A DNA stretch of 64,000 bases from Microbulbifer flavimaris (GTDB lineage: Bacteria > Pseudomonadota > Gammaproteobacteria > Pseudomonadales > Cellvibrionaceae), in NCBI RefSeq assembly GCF_001641755.2, contig NZ_LRFG02000002.1, positions 62,001-126,000 of the forward strand. Reading direction: 5' to 3'. This document shows positions 39,191 to 47,866 of the stretch, piece after piece. A program made the translations under genes and the position numbers. Every line of letters starts with the position of its first letter. The stretch's first letter is position 1. Under the pieces are notes generated by a model that did no database searches, had not been told where the DNA came from, and saw only the letters and a program-made list of their open reading frames with translations.

Positions 39191-40759
39191 TTATATCTTT
39201 TGCAGGCCGAACTGCTTGATCTTCCTGATCAGCTCCCGGTGCGCGGGCAATTGCTCGCAGAGCTGCCGCGCCCCGGCCTCAATTTCGACAAAACGGGCAA
39301 GCGCATTGTCATCATCCGCAAAGCGGTTACTGATGTGCGCAGCAGAGGTCACGAAGTCCATACCGTAGAGGACGTACAGGTAATTCGGCAGGTTGAAGAT
39401 TTCCATCTTGCTGGGAAAGTCATAATCGGATGGCGGCTGGCAGCGCCACAGTGCCAATTTTTCACGCAGTGCTTCAGGTATGGATTCCGCTGCACGGTTA
39501 TCCAGCCAGAAGTCGCTGTCAGTGCGCTGGGAAATGCAGTAATGCAGTTTGATAAACTCAATCACCCGCTCCCACGCATAGCGGACATGCCGATTAAACT
39601 GCGCCGCCACGGTCGACATGACCTCGCGGTTCGCCGGGAAAGTATCGGCGAGCATTTTCGCCGTGGCGTCATACACGAGGATGCCCGTCGCCTCCAGAGG
39701 CTCAACAAAACCCTGGGACAGGCCGATGGCAACGCAATTGCGCTCCCAAAAGCGATCCCGGTAACCAATTTTCATCGGAATGCGGCGCACCTCGGCATTC
39801 TCACCGGCGGCACCCAGGTAATTTCGAAAAACCGTTTCCGCTCGCTCATGATCGGTGTGCGCACTGGAATATACATAACCCGTTCCGCGACGCTCCGGCA
39901 GCCCTATATCCCAGATCCAACCACTCTCCTGGGCGGTCGAAATCGTATAACTCGGAATGGGCGCATCCATCTGCCCATAGGGCACCTGGGCCGCCAGGGC
40001 ATGGTCCGCAAAGAGGACATCGGTGCGATCGATAAACGGGACATCCAGGGACTGCCCCAGCAGCAGGGAGGCGAAGCCGGTGCAATCTACAAACAGATCC
40101 GCCTCAAGTGCCCCGTGACGATCAGTGACCACAGCAGCAATGTCGCCATCATCCGATCGCCGCACCTGCTCTACCGTGCCGAGCAGATGGCGAACACCCA
40201 GTTCCTCCACCGCATGGCGCGTCAGCAGGCGGGCGAACTTTGCAGCGTCCAGATGGTAGGCGTAACTGGTAAGCCCCTGATACTCGGGCAGGGTCATGTT
40301 CTTCGGACCCAGCCCCCGATCGCACACCAGCCCCTGCACGGAGACGGCATCGACAAATGAGCGGCCGGTGCCGGCCTGCTTCAGCCAGTAAGGGGTGAGG
40401 TCACCGCGACGAGTGTCCGGATAGTCAAAGACATGGTGGTAGTAATCGCTACGACCAGCGACAGGATTGTGCACCCAGTCCACGAATTTGATGCTCTGCT
40501 TGAAGGAGGCATCACACTCACGGATAAATTCGGTCTCGCTGATTCCCAGATACTGGAGCGTCTGACGGATGGCTGGCACCGTCCCTTCACCCACACCAAT
40601 AGTCGGGATATTGTCTGACTCGAGGAGGGTGACCCGGACACCATCAGGTGACCGGGCCCGAAGCTTCTTGGCCAGGTGGCTGGCGGTCAGCCAGCCAGCG
40701 GTACCTCCACCCACAACCAGCACATGCTGGATGTGACCGGATGTTGCCGCACTAGCCAT
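39191..40759 (-). CDS. Tryptophan-halogenase-like flavoprotein (2)
   Basis: Second member of the family, 522 aa, clearly diverged from its neighbour. It shows VLVVGGGTAGWLTASHLA, IPTIGVGEGTVPAIR and Lys87 (ASFKQSIKFVDW) as catalytic-lysine equivalent. The WxWxIP motif reads W281-I-W283-D-I-G286, again lacking Pro. VDCTGFASLLLGQ and GFVEPLEATGI are conserved. ATG 40759 is preferred over TTG 40765, though the ribosome site is weak. It lies 20 bp after sapC in the same direction. Confidence 0.88.
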   Translation of the reverse strand: MASAATSGHIQHVLVVGGGTAGWLTASHLAKKLRARSPDGVRVTLLESDNIPTIGVGEGTVPAIRQTLQYLGISETEFIRECDASFKQSIKFVDWVHNPVAGRSDYYHHVFDYPDTRRGDLTPYWLKQAGTGRSFVDAVSVQGLVCDRGLGPKNMTLPEYQGLTSYAYHLDAAKFARLLTRHAVEELGVRHLLGTVEQVRRSDDGDIAAVVTDRHGALEADLFVDCTGFASLLLGQSLDVPFIDRTDVLFADHALAAQVPYGQMDAPIPSYTISTAQESGWIWDIGLPERRGTGYVYSSAHTDHERAETVFRNYLGAAGENAEVRRIPMKIGYRDRFWERNCVAIGLSQGFVEPLEATGILVYDATAKMLADTFPANREVMSTVAAQFNRHVRYAWERVIEFIKLHYCISQRTDSDFWLDNRAAESIPEALREKLALWRCQPPSDYDFPSKMEIFNLPNYLYVLYGMDFVTSAAHISNRFADDDNALARFVEIEAGARQLCEQLPAHRELIRKIKQFGLQKI

Positions 40760-40779
40760 CAGCAAGTTTCAACGCTGCC

Positions 40780-41502
40780 TCAGGCAGCAGTTGTCGCCTG
40801 CATCTTGGCCAGCTTGGAGAGCTGGTGCAGGGAGCCGAGTTGAGCGTACAGTGCCGGCAGGAAGCCGCGCTTGCGGAAGTCAGCGAACTCCTCTTCACCC
40901 AGCTCGTTCAGCTTCTTCTCGTCGACGATGTAGAGGCCGTTCAGGTTGATTTTCTCTTCGCCGGCGTTGACCGTAACGGACTGCGGAGTCAGCAGCTCTT
41001 TCTCAACCAGAACGTTTACGAAGGCCTTGGTCATCTGGTCGCTCTCGAGGAAGCTCACCAGAGTCTCTTTCTTGGCCTTCAGGTAATCAGATTCTTCACC
41101 CTCGTCGGTGAACAGGGCATTGCCCTCGGCTTCACTGACCAGCGGGCTGTTCTCAATGATACCCACCATCAGCTGGTCTTTGTTCTCACCCGCGGGAGCC
41201 AGAACGAAGGGATGATTGCGGACACTGCCGGGCACAAAGACGCCCTGCCATTTCTCGCCATCCACAAACAGGTTCTCACCGACCTTGAGACCCAGCAGAG
41301 CCACGGACTGGAACTCACCGGTTTCGGAATTCTTGACAAAAACGATCGGGTACTCGGCTCCCAGTCGGGTGAACTCATGGGCGGTAACGGGCACCATGTG
41401 GGCGTTCTTTACGTGCTCAAAGCTGCCCAGCTCACGGATCTTCAGTTTGCCGTGGGCTTCTTTATGCAGGGGAGCGATCTTGGGAGTCTGTTCAGTGGTC
41501 AT
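40780..41502 (-). CDS. SapC family protein
   Basis: SapC-like protein (Pfam SapC; the name comes from a Campylobacter S-layer locus), 240 aa, soluble, no signal peptide. It shows the family's N-terminal YPIVFVKN..TGEFQSVALLGL and the late GLYIVDEKKLNELGEEEFADFRKRGFLPALYAQL. It is found with TonB-dependent receptors and halogenase-like genes in many marine and Caulobacter-type bacteria; its role is unknown. It is separated from the receptor gene by a terminator and heads the cassette sapC-halogenase 2-halogenase 1-tauE. Confidence 0.88.
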   Translation of the reverse strand: MTTEQTPKIAPLHKEAHGKLKIRELGSFEHVKNAHMVPVTAHEFTRLGAEYPIVFVKNSETGEFQSVALLGLKVGENLFVDGEKWQGVFVPGSVRNHPFVLAPAGENKDQLMVGIIENSPLVSEAEGNALFTDEGEESDYLKAKKETLVSFLESDQMTKAFVNVLVEKELLTPQSVTVNAGEEKINLNGLYIVDEKKLNELGEEEFADFRKRGFLPALYAQLGSLHQLSKLAKMQATTAA

Positions 41503-41565
41503 ACAACACCATTCAGTTCGTTGGTTATTCTGTTAATTCGACTGGCCCAGTATATTTTTCAAACG

Positions 41566-41594
41566 AAAAAAGGGAAGCAAAAACTTCCCTTTTT
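41566..41594 (-). terminator. Intrinsic terminator between the TonB receptor gene and sapC
   Basis: AAAAAAGGGAAG (41566-41577) pairs with CTTCCCTTTTT (41584-41594) around a short A-rich loop. On the minus strand the GC part is followed by six T. It lies 30 bp past the receptor stop. Because the four genes beyond it are in the same direction, it may act as a partial terminator giving more receptor than cassette mRNA. Confidence 0.85.
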
Positions 41595-41623
41595 CCGGTA
41601 CTTCACTACCTGAGGAGCATTCC

Positions 41624-44170
41624 TCAGAACTTGGCGGACACGCCCAGGTTCACACGACGAGCCGTCTCGTACTCGTACAGCGGGAAGCCTGCGGTGAAGC
41701 CAGACCCGGGGGTCGGCTCGACGTTGTTACCCAGCTGTACGGATTCCTCGGCCAGCAGGTTGTTTACGTCCAGCTTGACATCCACGCTATCGGTGGCATG
41801 CCAAACGGCACTCAGGTCCAGACTGCCGAAGTCGTCGTGCAGTCGGTTCCCGTAGGCTCCAGACTCACGGATCATGTACTCACTGCGCCAGTTATAGGCC
41901 ACACGGGCAGAGAACATGTCGTTCTCGTAATAACCGGTCAGGTTGTACACATTCTCGGAGCTGTCACTCAGGAACGGGTTGCCGTCGGTGAAGGTATCCC
42001 GGGCCGTGCTAGTGTCGGTCCAGGTGTAGTTGGCAATCGCACCGAAGCCGTTGCCGAAGTCCTGCTGATAACCCAGTTCGATACCGGTGATGTCAGCACT
42101 CTCGCCGTTATCCTTCTCCTGCACGGTCCAGCCGAAGCCCTGCTCGCTCGCAGGCAGATCGAAGGGTATTTCGCTGGCAGAAGCCTGATACTCGCTGATG
42201 GTCACGAAATTGGACACATCTTTGTAGAACACGGCAGCGGAGAGCAGGGAGCCCTCGGCGAAATACCATTCAAGGCCCAGATCCACCTGGTTCGCGGTGA
42301 AGGGCTCCAGGCCCACGTTACCGATTACCCAGAACTGGTTGTTGTCGATCTCATCGTCAGCGCCCAGAACGTTGGGGTTCACATACATATCCACGTACTG
42401 CGGACGGGCGATGACCTTGGCCGCAGAGGTACGCAGGATCAGGTCATCCGACAGATCGTAGGCCAGGTTGAAGCTGGGCAAAACTTCGGAGTAATCCGCG
42501 CTGGTGCTGCCGCGCTGCTCATCGAGGTAGTAGATGGAAGAGGCCTCGGTTGAGATGTAGCGTACACCGAAGTTGCCGCGCACCCGCTCCCCGTCGAAGG
42601 TAGCCATGGCATAGAGGGCGTTGTTGGTCTCGTCGATTTCGCTATAGGAGCCGAGATCTTCCACCTTGCCCACGATTGACGCTTTGGCCCAGGCCTTAAG
42701 CGCATCTGCATCCAGCTTCGGGATGTCGTAGCTACCCGCGCCGGACTCGATGGTTCCATCCAGTACTTCAGCCGTGGAGATTCTCGGATCAAAGCCATCC
42801 GCCTGGAGGAATTCAAAACGGCGGCTGGTGGTGTTGTGATCGGCTGTCTTGATACCGGTCTTGATGGCATTGATCAGGCCAAACTCAACCTCGAACTCCA
42901 GGTCCGCCTGGAAGTAGGTTTCTTCATCAGTCTTGGGCGTGGCATTGAAGTTGGCACCTGTACCCATAACCACGCTACCCGGATCATAGGAGCCGAGGTC
43001 AAAGCCATTCAGGTCCCAGCTCTGGCCGCCGCCGAAGAAGTCGTAGGTACCACCGGGAATTGGAGTGCCGCCGGAACCATCGTCCGCGACCATCTCAAAA
43101 TCGGTACCACCTGTGGAAGAGGTCTGGCCGGCCTGGAAGCTCAGCTCATAACCCTCACCTGCATAATCCACGCTCAGGTCAAACACATCGGAGTTCATCG
43201 TCGCTTCGCGCGGACGAGCCTGCAGGTATGCAACGTTCAGAGGGCCACGGGCAGTGGTGCCGTTGATCTGGTCAGCCGGGTCAACGTCGACTCCGCACCA
43301 GCCGCAGTTACCCTGAGTCAGCCACAGTGCGTAGTTGGTGTTATCCGCCTCCATCTGCATGTCGATGGCATTGAAGACGATATCCAGGTTTTCAGTGGGC
43401 TGATACTGGAAAGTGGCGTTGATTGCAGAGCGCTTGCGCTCCTGCTCGAAAGCAACCGGACCGGCACCCCACTCCCAGAATGCCTCATTGCCCTGGCGCT
43501 GCAGCTGGCGCTCCTGGGAGACGGCAGAAACCAGCACACCGAAATTCTCGGCGTCGTTCTTCCAGCTGGCGAGACCTGAAAACTGGGGATCGGTGGAGTC
43601 GGAGTCGGACTGCGAGGAAGCCTCGACAGAACCGTGCAGAGTCATGCTGTCCAGATCCAGCGGCTTGCGGGTGTTGATCACCACGGTACCGCCGACACCG
43701 CCCTCAGCCAGATCGGCCTGGGAGCTTTTGTACACCTCGATGTCACCAACGAGTTCAGACGGCAGGAGCTCGTAGTTGAAGCTGCGCTTGGCCGGCTCCA
43801 GTACAAACCAGCCGGTAGAGGCAACATTCTGGCCGTTCAGCGTGGTCAGAGTCAGGTCGTTACCCGCGCCGCGGATGGAAACGGCCGCACCTTCACCGAA
43901 CTGACGCTGGATGGTCACACCGGGGACGCGCTGCAGGGACTCTGCGACGTTCTTGTCCGGGAACTTGCCGATATCCTCGGCAGAAATAGCATCGACAATC
44001 GCGTAAGAATCGCGCTTGGTGCTGAGAGCGTCCTGTAGGGAGCCGCGAATACCGGTGACGGTAACCTCTTCGAGGGCCTGGTCGGACTGAGCTGTAGCCA
44101 GCGGGGCCATAAGGCCACTACTGAGCACAGCCGCACTGATGGACAGTGCGAGTTGGTTGCGCTTTAGCAT
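41624..44170 (-). CDS. TonB-dependent receptor, probable N-acetylglucosamine/chitooligosaccharide uptake
   Basis: Outer-membrane receptor of the Xanthomonas/Caulobacter carbohydrate type (TIGR01782-like), 848 aa. A signal peptide (residues 1-27) is followed by the TonB-box region EEVTVTGIRGSL, the plug (FPDKNVAESLQRVPGVTIQR, VSIRGAGND) and a barrel ending in VNLGVSAKF with the terminal Phe needed for insertion. GGAAGGG lies 6 nt before ATG 44170. Two 14-bp NagR-type palindromes lie upstream at 44246 and 44272. The substrate is inferred from this shared operator and the nag operon. Confidence 0.92.
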   Translation of the reverse strand: MLKRNQLALSISAAVLSSGLMAPLATAQSDQALEEVTVTGIRGSLQDALSTKRDSYAIVDAISAEDIGKFPDKNVAESLQRVPGVTIQRQFGEGAAVSIRGAGNDLTLTTLNGQNVASTGWFVLEPAKRSFNYELLPSELVGDIEVYKSSQADLAEGGVGGTVVINTRKPLDLDSMTLHGSVEASSQSDSDSTDPQFSGLASWKNDAENFGVLVSAVSQERQLQRQGNEAFWEWGAGPVAFEQERKRSAINATFQYQPTENLDIVFNAIDMQMEADNTNYALWLTQGNCGWCGVDVDPADQINGTTARGPLNVAYLQARPREATMNSDVFDLSVDYAGEGYELSFQAGQTSSTGGTDFEMVADDGSGGTPIPGGTYDFFGGGQSWDLNGFDLGSYDPGSVVMGTGANFNATPKTDEETYFQADLEFEVEFGLINAIKTGIKTADHNTTSRRFEFLQADGFDPRISTAEVLDGTIESGAGSYDIPKLDADALKAWAKASIVGKVEDLGSYSEIDETNNALYAMATFDGERVRGNFGVRYISTEASSIYYLDEQRGSTSADYSEVLPSFNLAYDLSDDLILRTSAAKVIARPQYVDMYVNPNVLGADDEIDNNQFWVIGNVGLEPFTANQVDLGLEWYFAEGSLLSAAVFYKDVSNFVTISEYQASASEIPFDLPASEQGFGWTVQEKDNGESADITGIELGYQQDFGNGFGAIANYTWTDTSTARDTFTDGNPFLSDSSENVYNLTGYYENDMFSARVAYNWRSEYMIRESGAYGNRLHDDFGSLDLSAVWHATDSVDVKLDVNNLLAEESVQLGNNVEPTPGSGFTAGFPLYEYETARRVNLGVSAKF

Positions 44171-44245
44171 CGATTTCCCTTCCTTTTTATTGGAATAAAG
44201 GTTTGGTTAAGATTTTTTTTAGTTTTTCACCTTGGTACCGCCGAA

Positions 44246-44259
44246 TGATAGCGCTGTCA
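44246..44259. promoter_or_regulatory. NagR-type operator A upstream of the TonB receptor
   Basis: TGATAGCGCTGTCA, a LacI-type palindrome with a central CG, about 76 bp before the receptor start. On the transcribed strand its ATGACA can serve as a -35 box, 17 bp before TACCAA. An identical site lies 26 bp upstream. Confidence 0.8.
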
Positions 44260-44271
44260 TTTGTTGTTATT

Positions 44272-44285
44272 TGATAGCGCTGTCA
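44272..44285. promoter_or_regulatory. NagR-type operator B upstream of the TonB receptor
   Basis: Second identical TGATAGCGCTGTCA, centre 26 bp (about 2.5 helical turns) from operator A. The tandem layout suits cooperative binding by a LacI-family dimer. The rest of the 355-bp receptor/pyk gap is AT-rich and holds no gene. Confidence 0.8.
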
Positions 44286-44489
44286 TTCTTATATTCGACA
44301 ATACACAGAAAAAATCGAAAAAGCTACAACCCGGCAGGCAGTTTGGGCTCCCCTGGCAGCGAATACTGGTTGAATTTTAAACAACACGAACTGTCACAGG
44401 AAAAATTTTCCCGATAAAACAGAGGCTTAACGATCGCTGAAGAAATTCGGTGATGGGCAGTGAGGCGAGGAAGGGGGCGTCAGAACAGC

Positions 44490-44518
44490 GCCGCCGCACC
44501 CACCCCGGGCGCGGCGGC
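44490..44518 (-). terminator. GC-rich hairpin after pyk
   Basis: GCCGCCGC (44490-44497) pairs with GCGGCGGC (44511-44518), just past the pyk stop. No long U-run follows on the minus strand, so efficiency is uncertain. It is the only candidate end for the pgi-to-pyk operon. Confidence 0.45.
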
Positions 44519-44525
44519 AGGGAGC

Positions 44526-45992
44526 TTACTCGATTTCCTTGATACGCATGGCGTTGGTCTGGCCGCCAACATTCAGGCGGTCGCCCTGGGTGATCAGGAT
44601 CCGTTGCCCCTTCTGCAGCTCAAGGCGTGAGCCGACCACCTCGACGATGGACTCGGTCAGGTGACCCAGGGGGATTTCCGCCGGGTCAAAATCCACGACC
44701 GGCTCCACGCCCCGCAGCAGTACCAGCTGTCGTGCTACCGCCGGGTGCCGGGTCAACGCGTAGATCGGCAAATGTGTCGTGGCCCGTGACATCATGCGCG
44801 GCGTGCGGCCTGACTCGGTCAAGGCAACCACTGCAACCAGGTTCTCCACGCGGGCGGCAACGTCTACCGCCGCCTGGGCAATCACAGTATCGATGCGATC
44901 CGATGCCCTGCTCTGGGCAGCCGGACGATTGACACTGCCAAGGTAGCGCTCGGCACCGACAATCACTTCACTCATCGCCTCAACCGCAGCTACCGGAAAG
45001 TCACCGGCTGCGGTCTCGGCAGACAGCATCACCGCGTCGGTGCCGTCCAGCACCGCATTGGCCACATCCATAACCTCGGCGCGGGTCGGCGTGGGGCTGG
45101 TGATCATGGACTCCATCATCTGGGTCGCCGTGATCACGCCACGATTCAGTGCGTTGGCGCGGTTGATCAGTTTTTTCTGTACACCCACCAGGGAGGGATC
45201 ACCGATCTCCACGCCCAGGTCGCCACGGGCCACCATGATGGCATCAGAGGCCAGGATGATCTCGTCCATCTGCTCATCGGAGGCGACCGCCTCGGCACGC
45301 TCCACCTTGGCGACGATCGCAGCCTTGCTGCCCTCGGCTTCCATCGCTTTACGCGCGGTTTCCAGGTCTTCCGCACTGCGCGGGAAGCTTACGGCCAGGA
45401 AATCTACATCCAGTTCGGCGGCGAGCTTGATATCGCGGTAGTCCTTCTCCGTCAGGGCCGGCGCAGACAGGCCACCGCCGAGCAGGTTAATGCCTTTGTT
45501 GTTGGACAGCTTGCCCCCCTGCAGTACGCGACAGTAGAGCTTTTGCGGTGTTGTGCCGGTGACTTCCAGTCGAATCTTGCCATCGTCCAGCAACAGGATG
45601 TCACCCGCCTCGCAGTCGGCAATCAGGGTCGGGTAATCCACCCCTACCCGGTGCACGTCGCCTGCTTCTGGCGGACAGTCCGCATCCAGGGTGAACTCGC
45701 TGTTATTTTCCAGCCAGATGCTGCCCTCGGCAAAACGGGCAATGCGAATCTTGGGGCCTTGCAGGTCGCCGAGGACTGCCACCAGTTTGTTCTGCGCCGC
45801 AGCGGCCTCGCGTACCGCTTCCACCCGCTGACGATGGTCATCGGCAGAGCCGTGGGAAAAATTCAGGCGCACGATATTCACGCCCGAGCGAATCATTTCT
45901 TCAATAACGCGCGGCTTGTCAGTGCCTGGGCCAAGCGTGGCGACGATTTTGGTATGGCGGATCATAGGCAGGAAATTACTTTTCAGTTGCAT
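44526..45992 (-). CDS. pyk: Pyruvate kinase
   Basis: Converts phosphoenolpyruvate and ADP to pyruvate and ATP, the last step of glycolysis and the ED route. The 488-aa product has IRHTKIVATLGPGTDKP, NFSHGSADDH, the metal/substrate motif IMVARGDLGVEIG and ATQMMESMI. Most relatives start at the equivalent of ATG 45965; ATG 45992 adds nine residues, and neither has a good ribosome site. It is the last gene of the pgi-edd-zwf-pgl-eda-gap-pyk run, after a hairpin at 45996-46013. Confidence 0.96.
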   Translation of the reverse strand: MQLKSNFLPMIRHTKIVATLGPGTDKPRVIEEMIRSGVNIVRLNFSHGSADDHRQRVEAVREAAAAQNKLVAVLGDLQGPKIRIARFAEGSIWLENNSEFTLDADCPPEAGDVHRVGVDYPTLIADCEAGDILLLDDGKIRLEVTGTTPQKLYCRVLQGGKLSNNKGINLLGGGLSAPALTEKDYRDIKLAAELDVDFLAVSFPRSAEDLETARKAMEAEGSKAAIVAKVERAEAVASDEQMDEIILASDAIMVARGDLGVEIGDPSLVGVQKKLINRANALNRGVITATQMMESMITSPTPTRAEVMDVANAVLDGTDAVMLSAETAAGDFPVAAVEAMSEVIVGAERYLGSVNRPAAQSRASDRIDTVIAQAAVDVAARVENLVAVVALTESGRTPRMMSRATTHLPIYALTRHPAVARQLVLLRGVEPVVDFDPAEIPLGHLTESIVEVVGSRLELQKGQRILITQGDRLNVGGQTNAMRIKEIE

Positions 45993-45995
45993 ACA

Positions 45996-46013
45996 GGGCG
46001 CCCGAAGGCGCCC
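45996..46013 (-). promoter_or_regulatory. Hairpin with UUCG tetraloop between gap and pyk
   Basis: On the transcribed strand GGGCGCC, TTCG, GGCGCCC form a perfect 7-bp stem capped by the very stable UUCG tetraloop. It ends 3 nt before the pyk ATG 45992, and no U-run follows. It may be a barrier or stabiliser for the gap mRNA, or may limit pyk translation. Confidence 0.6.
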
Positions 46014-46058
46014 GAAAAGGTGGGGAATACCTCACCCTACTCTTTTTCTCTTACAGCT

Positions 46059-47093
46059 TCAGGCGGTCTCTGCGACCTGGGCCTGCAGCTGAAGAGCCTC
46101 GGCCATGGCCAGGCTGGTGTCCAACATGCGGTGGGAGAAGCCCCACTCATTGTCATACCAGGCCATTACTTTCACCAGGTTACCGTTCACCCGGGTGTGA
46201 TTGGCATCGAAATGGCTGGATGCAGTGGTGTGGTTGAAGTCCACGGAAACCAGCGGCTGATCACAGTAAGTAAGCACTCCGCGGCTACCTGCAGCGGCCT
46301 CCTTCATGATCTCATTCACCTCTTCAACAGTAGTGTCGCGACCGGCAATAAACTGGCAATCCACCAGGGACACATTGCTCACCGGTACTCGCACAGCCAT
46401 GCCATCCAGGCGCCCTTTCAATTCCGGCAGCACCAGACCGACCGCAGCGGCGGCACCGGTCTTGGTGGGAATCATATTGTCGGCGGCAGCACGGGCACGA
46501 TAGATATCAGCGTGCACTGCATCCTGGGTGTTCTGGTCGTTGGTGTAGGCGTGCACGGTGGTCATGAAACCCCGTTCAACACCCAGTGCACGGTGCAGGG
46601 CCTTGGCGACCGGTGCCAGGCAGTTGGTGGTACAGGACGCATTGGAAACCACCTTGTGCTCGGCGGTCAGCTTGTCATCGTTCACACCGTAGACAACGGT
46701 CAGGTCCGCGTCCTTGGAGGGCGCGGAGATCAGCACCGCCCGAGCGCCGGCTTTCATGTGGGCCGACGCAGTCTCTTTGGTAGTGAAGCGGCCGGTGCAC
46801 TCAAGCACCAGATCCACTTCCAGTTCGGACCAGGGCAATTGTGCAGGGTCACGTTCCTGACACACCCGCACGCGATCACCGCCAATCAGCAGGTCACTGC
46901 CCTCCACCGAGACCGGCGTATTGAAGCGGCCGTGAATCGTATCAAAACGGGTCAGGTGCGCATTGGACTCTACCGGGGCCAGATCGTTGATAGCCACCAG
47001 CTGAACACGGTCATTGTAGCCAGACTCGTAGATTGCGCGGGTGACATTGCGGCCGATACGGCCATAGCCGTTAATCGCTATTTTCAGTTTCAT
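46059..47093 (-). CDS. gap: Glyceraldehyde-3-phosphate dehydrogenase, type I
   Basis: Oxidises glyceraldehyde-3-phosphate to 1,3-bisphosphoglycerate. The 344-aa product has the NAD site [15 protein letters not shown], the catalytic [10 protein letters not shown] with the active cysteine, TVHAYTNDQ and [19 protein letters not shown] lies 8 nt before ATG 47093. It is downstream of eda in the ED operon and carries out the next step from the eda product. Confidence 0.97.
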   Translation of the reverse strand: MKLKIAINGYGRIGRNVTRAIYESGYNDRVQLVAINDLAPVESNAHLTRFDTIHGRFNTPVSVEGSDLLIGGDRVRVCQERDPAQLPWSELEVDLVLECTGRFTTKETASAHMKAGARAVLISAPSKDADLTVVYGVNDDKLTAEHKVVSNASCTTNCLAPVAKALHRALGVERGFMTTVHAYTNDQNTQDAVHADIYRARAAADNMIPTKTGAAAAVGLVLPELKGRLDGMAVRVPVSNVSLVDCQFIAGRDTTVEEVNEIMKEAAAGSRGVLTYCDQPLVSVDFNHTTASSHFDANHTRVNGNLVKVMAWYDNEWGFSHRMLDTSLAMAEALQLQAQVAETA

Positions 47094-47167
47094 GTCGATT
47101 GCCTCAATTTTATAAATTTATTCGTCACTAATACGGTCAGCTTCAACGCTGTGCTCGCGCCCTGCAT

Positions 47168-47791
47168 TTACAGAGCGGCGGCACCTTTCGCCAATCGCGT
47201 AATCTCATCCCAACGCTTTTCTTCCACGAGCTTTGCCGAGGCCATCCAGGAACCGCCAGCGCAGATAACATTGGGCAGCGCCAGATAGTCGCCGGCGTTA
47301 CCCGGGCCAATGCCGCCAGTGGGGCAGAACTGTACTTGCGACAGGGGGCCAGCCAGCGACTTGAGCATGGGCACACCCCCGGCAGCCTCCGCCGGGAAAA
47401 ATTTCTGGTAGCGATAACCGCGCTCCAGCAGACGCATCACCTCGGACGCAGTGGAAGCGCCAGGCAGCAGCGGCACTTCATGGTTCTCAGCCGCGTCCAG
47501 CAATGTTTCGGTGGCGCCCGGGCTGACCATGAATGTCGCACCCGCGTCCACGGAGCGCTGCAGATCTGCGGCATTCAGTACAGTGCCGGTTCCCACGTGC
47601 GCATCCGGAAGATGCCTGGCAATCTCTTCTACTGCCTTCAGTGCCGCTTCTGTACGCAGGGTCACCTCCAGCACATTCAGACCACCCTCGACCAGAGCCT
47701 GTGCCAACGGCAGGGCATCGTCGACTTTGTTGATCACCAGCACCGGTACGATGCCGGCCTGCGCCAGAATTTCGGCAAGCTGTTTCTGCAT
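47168..47791 (-). CDS. eda: 2-dehydro-3-deoxy-phosphogluconate (KDPG) aldolase
   Basis: Splits KDPG into pyruvate and glyceraldehyde-3-phosphate. The 207-aa product has VLEVTLRTEAAL (catalytic Glu), VGTGTVLN and RYQKFFPAEAAGG with the Schiff-base lysine, plus FCPTGGI. ATG 47791 has GGAAG about 7 nt upstream and matches homologues; an upstream in-frame start at 47833 is not needed. It is the fifth gene of the operon. Confidence 0.97.
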   Translation of the reverse strand: MQKQLAEILAQAGIVPVLVINKVDDALPLAQALVEGGLNVLEVTLRTEAALKAVEEIARHLPDAHVGTGTVLNAADLQRSVDAGATFMVSPGATETLLDAAENHEVPLLPGASTASEVMRLLERGYRYQKFFPAEAAGGVPMLKSLAGPLSQVQFCPTGGIGPGNAGDYLALPNVICAGGSWMASAKLVEEKRWDEITRLAKGAAAL

Positions 47792-47866
47792 GATTGACTT
47801 CCAGTTTTCAGGGAACGACTGCCGCCCCTTCACTTTTTATTAATTTCCAGTAAGACTCATCTGGGC

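Noticed and set aside
45543-47288. Plus-strand frame of 581 codons across pyk, gap and eda
   Set aside because: Antisense shadow of three real enzymes; the His/Gly/Gln-rich composition is typical of such shadows.
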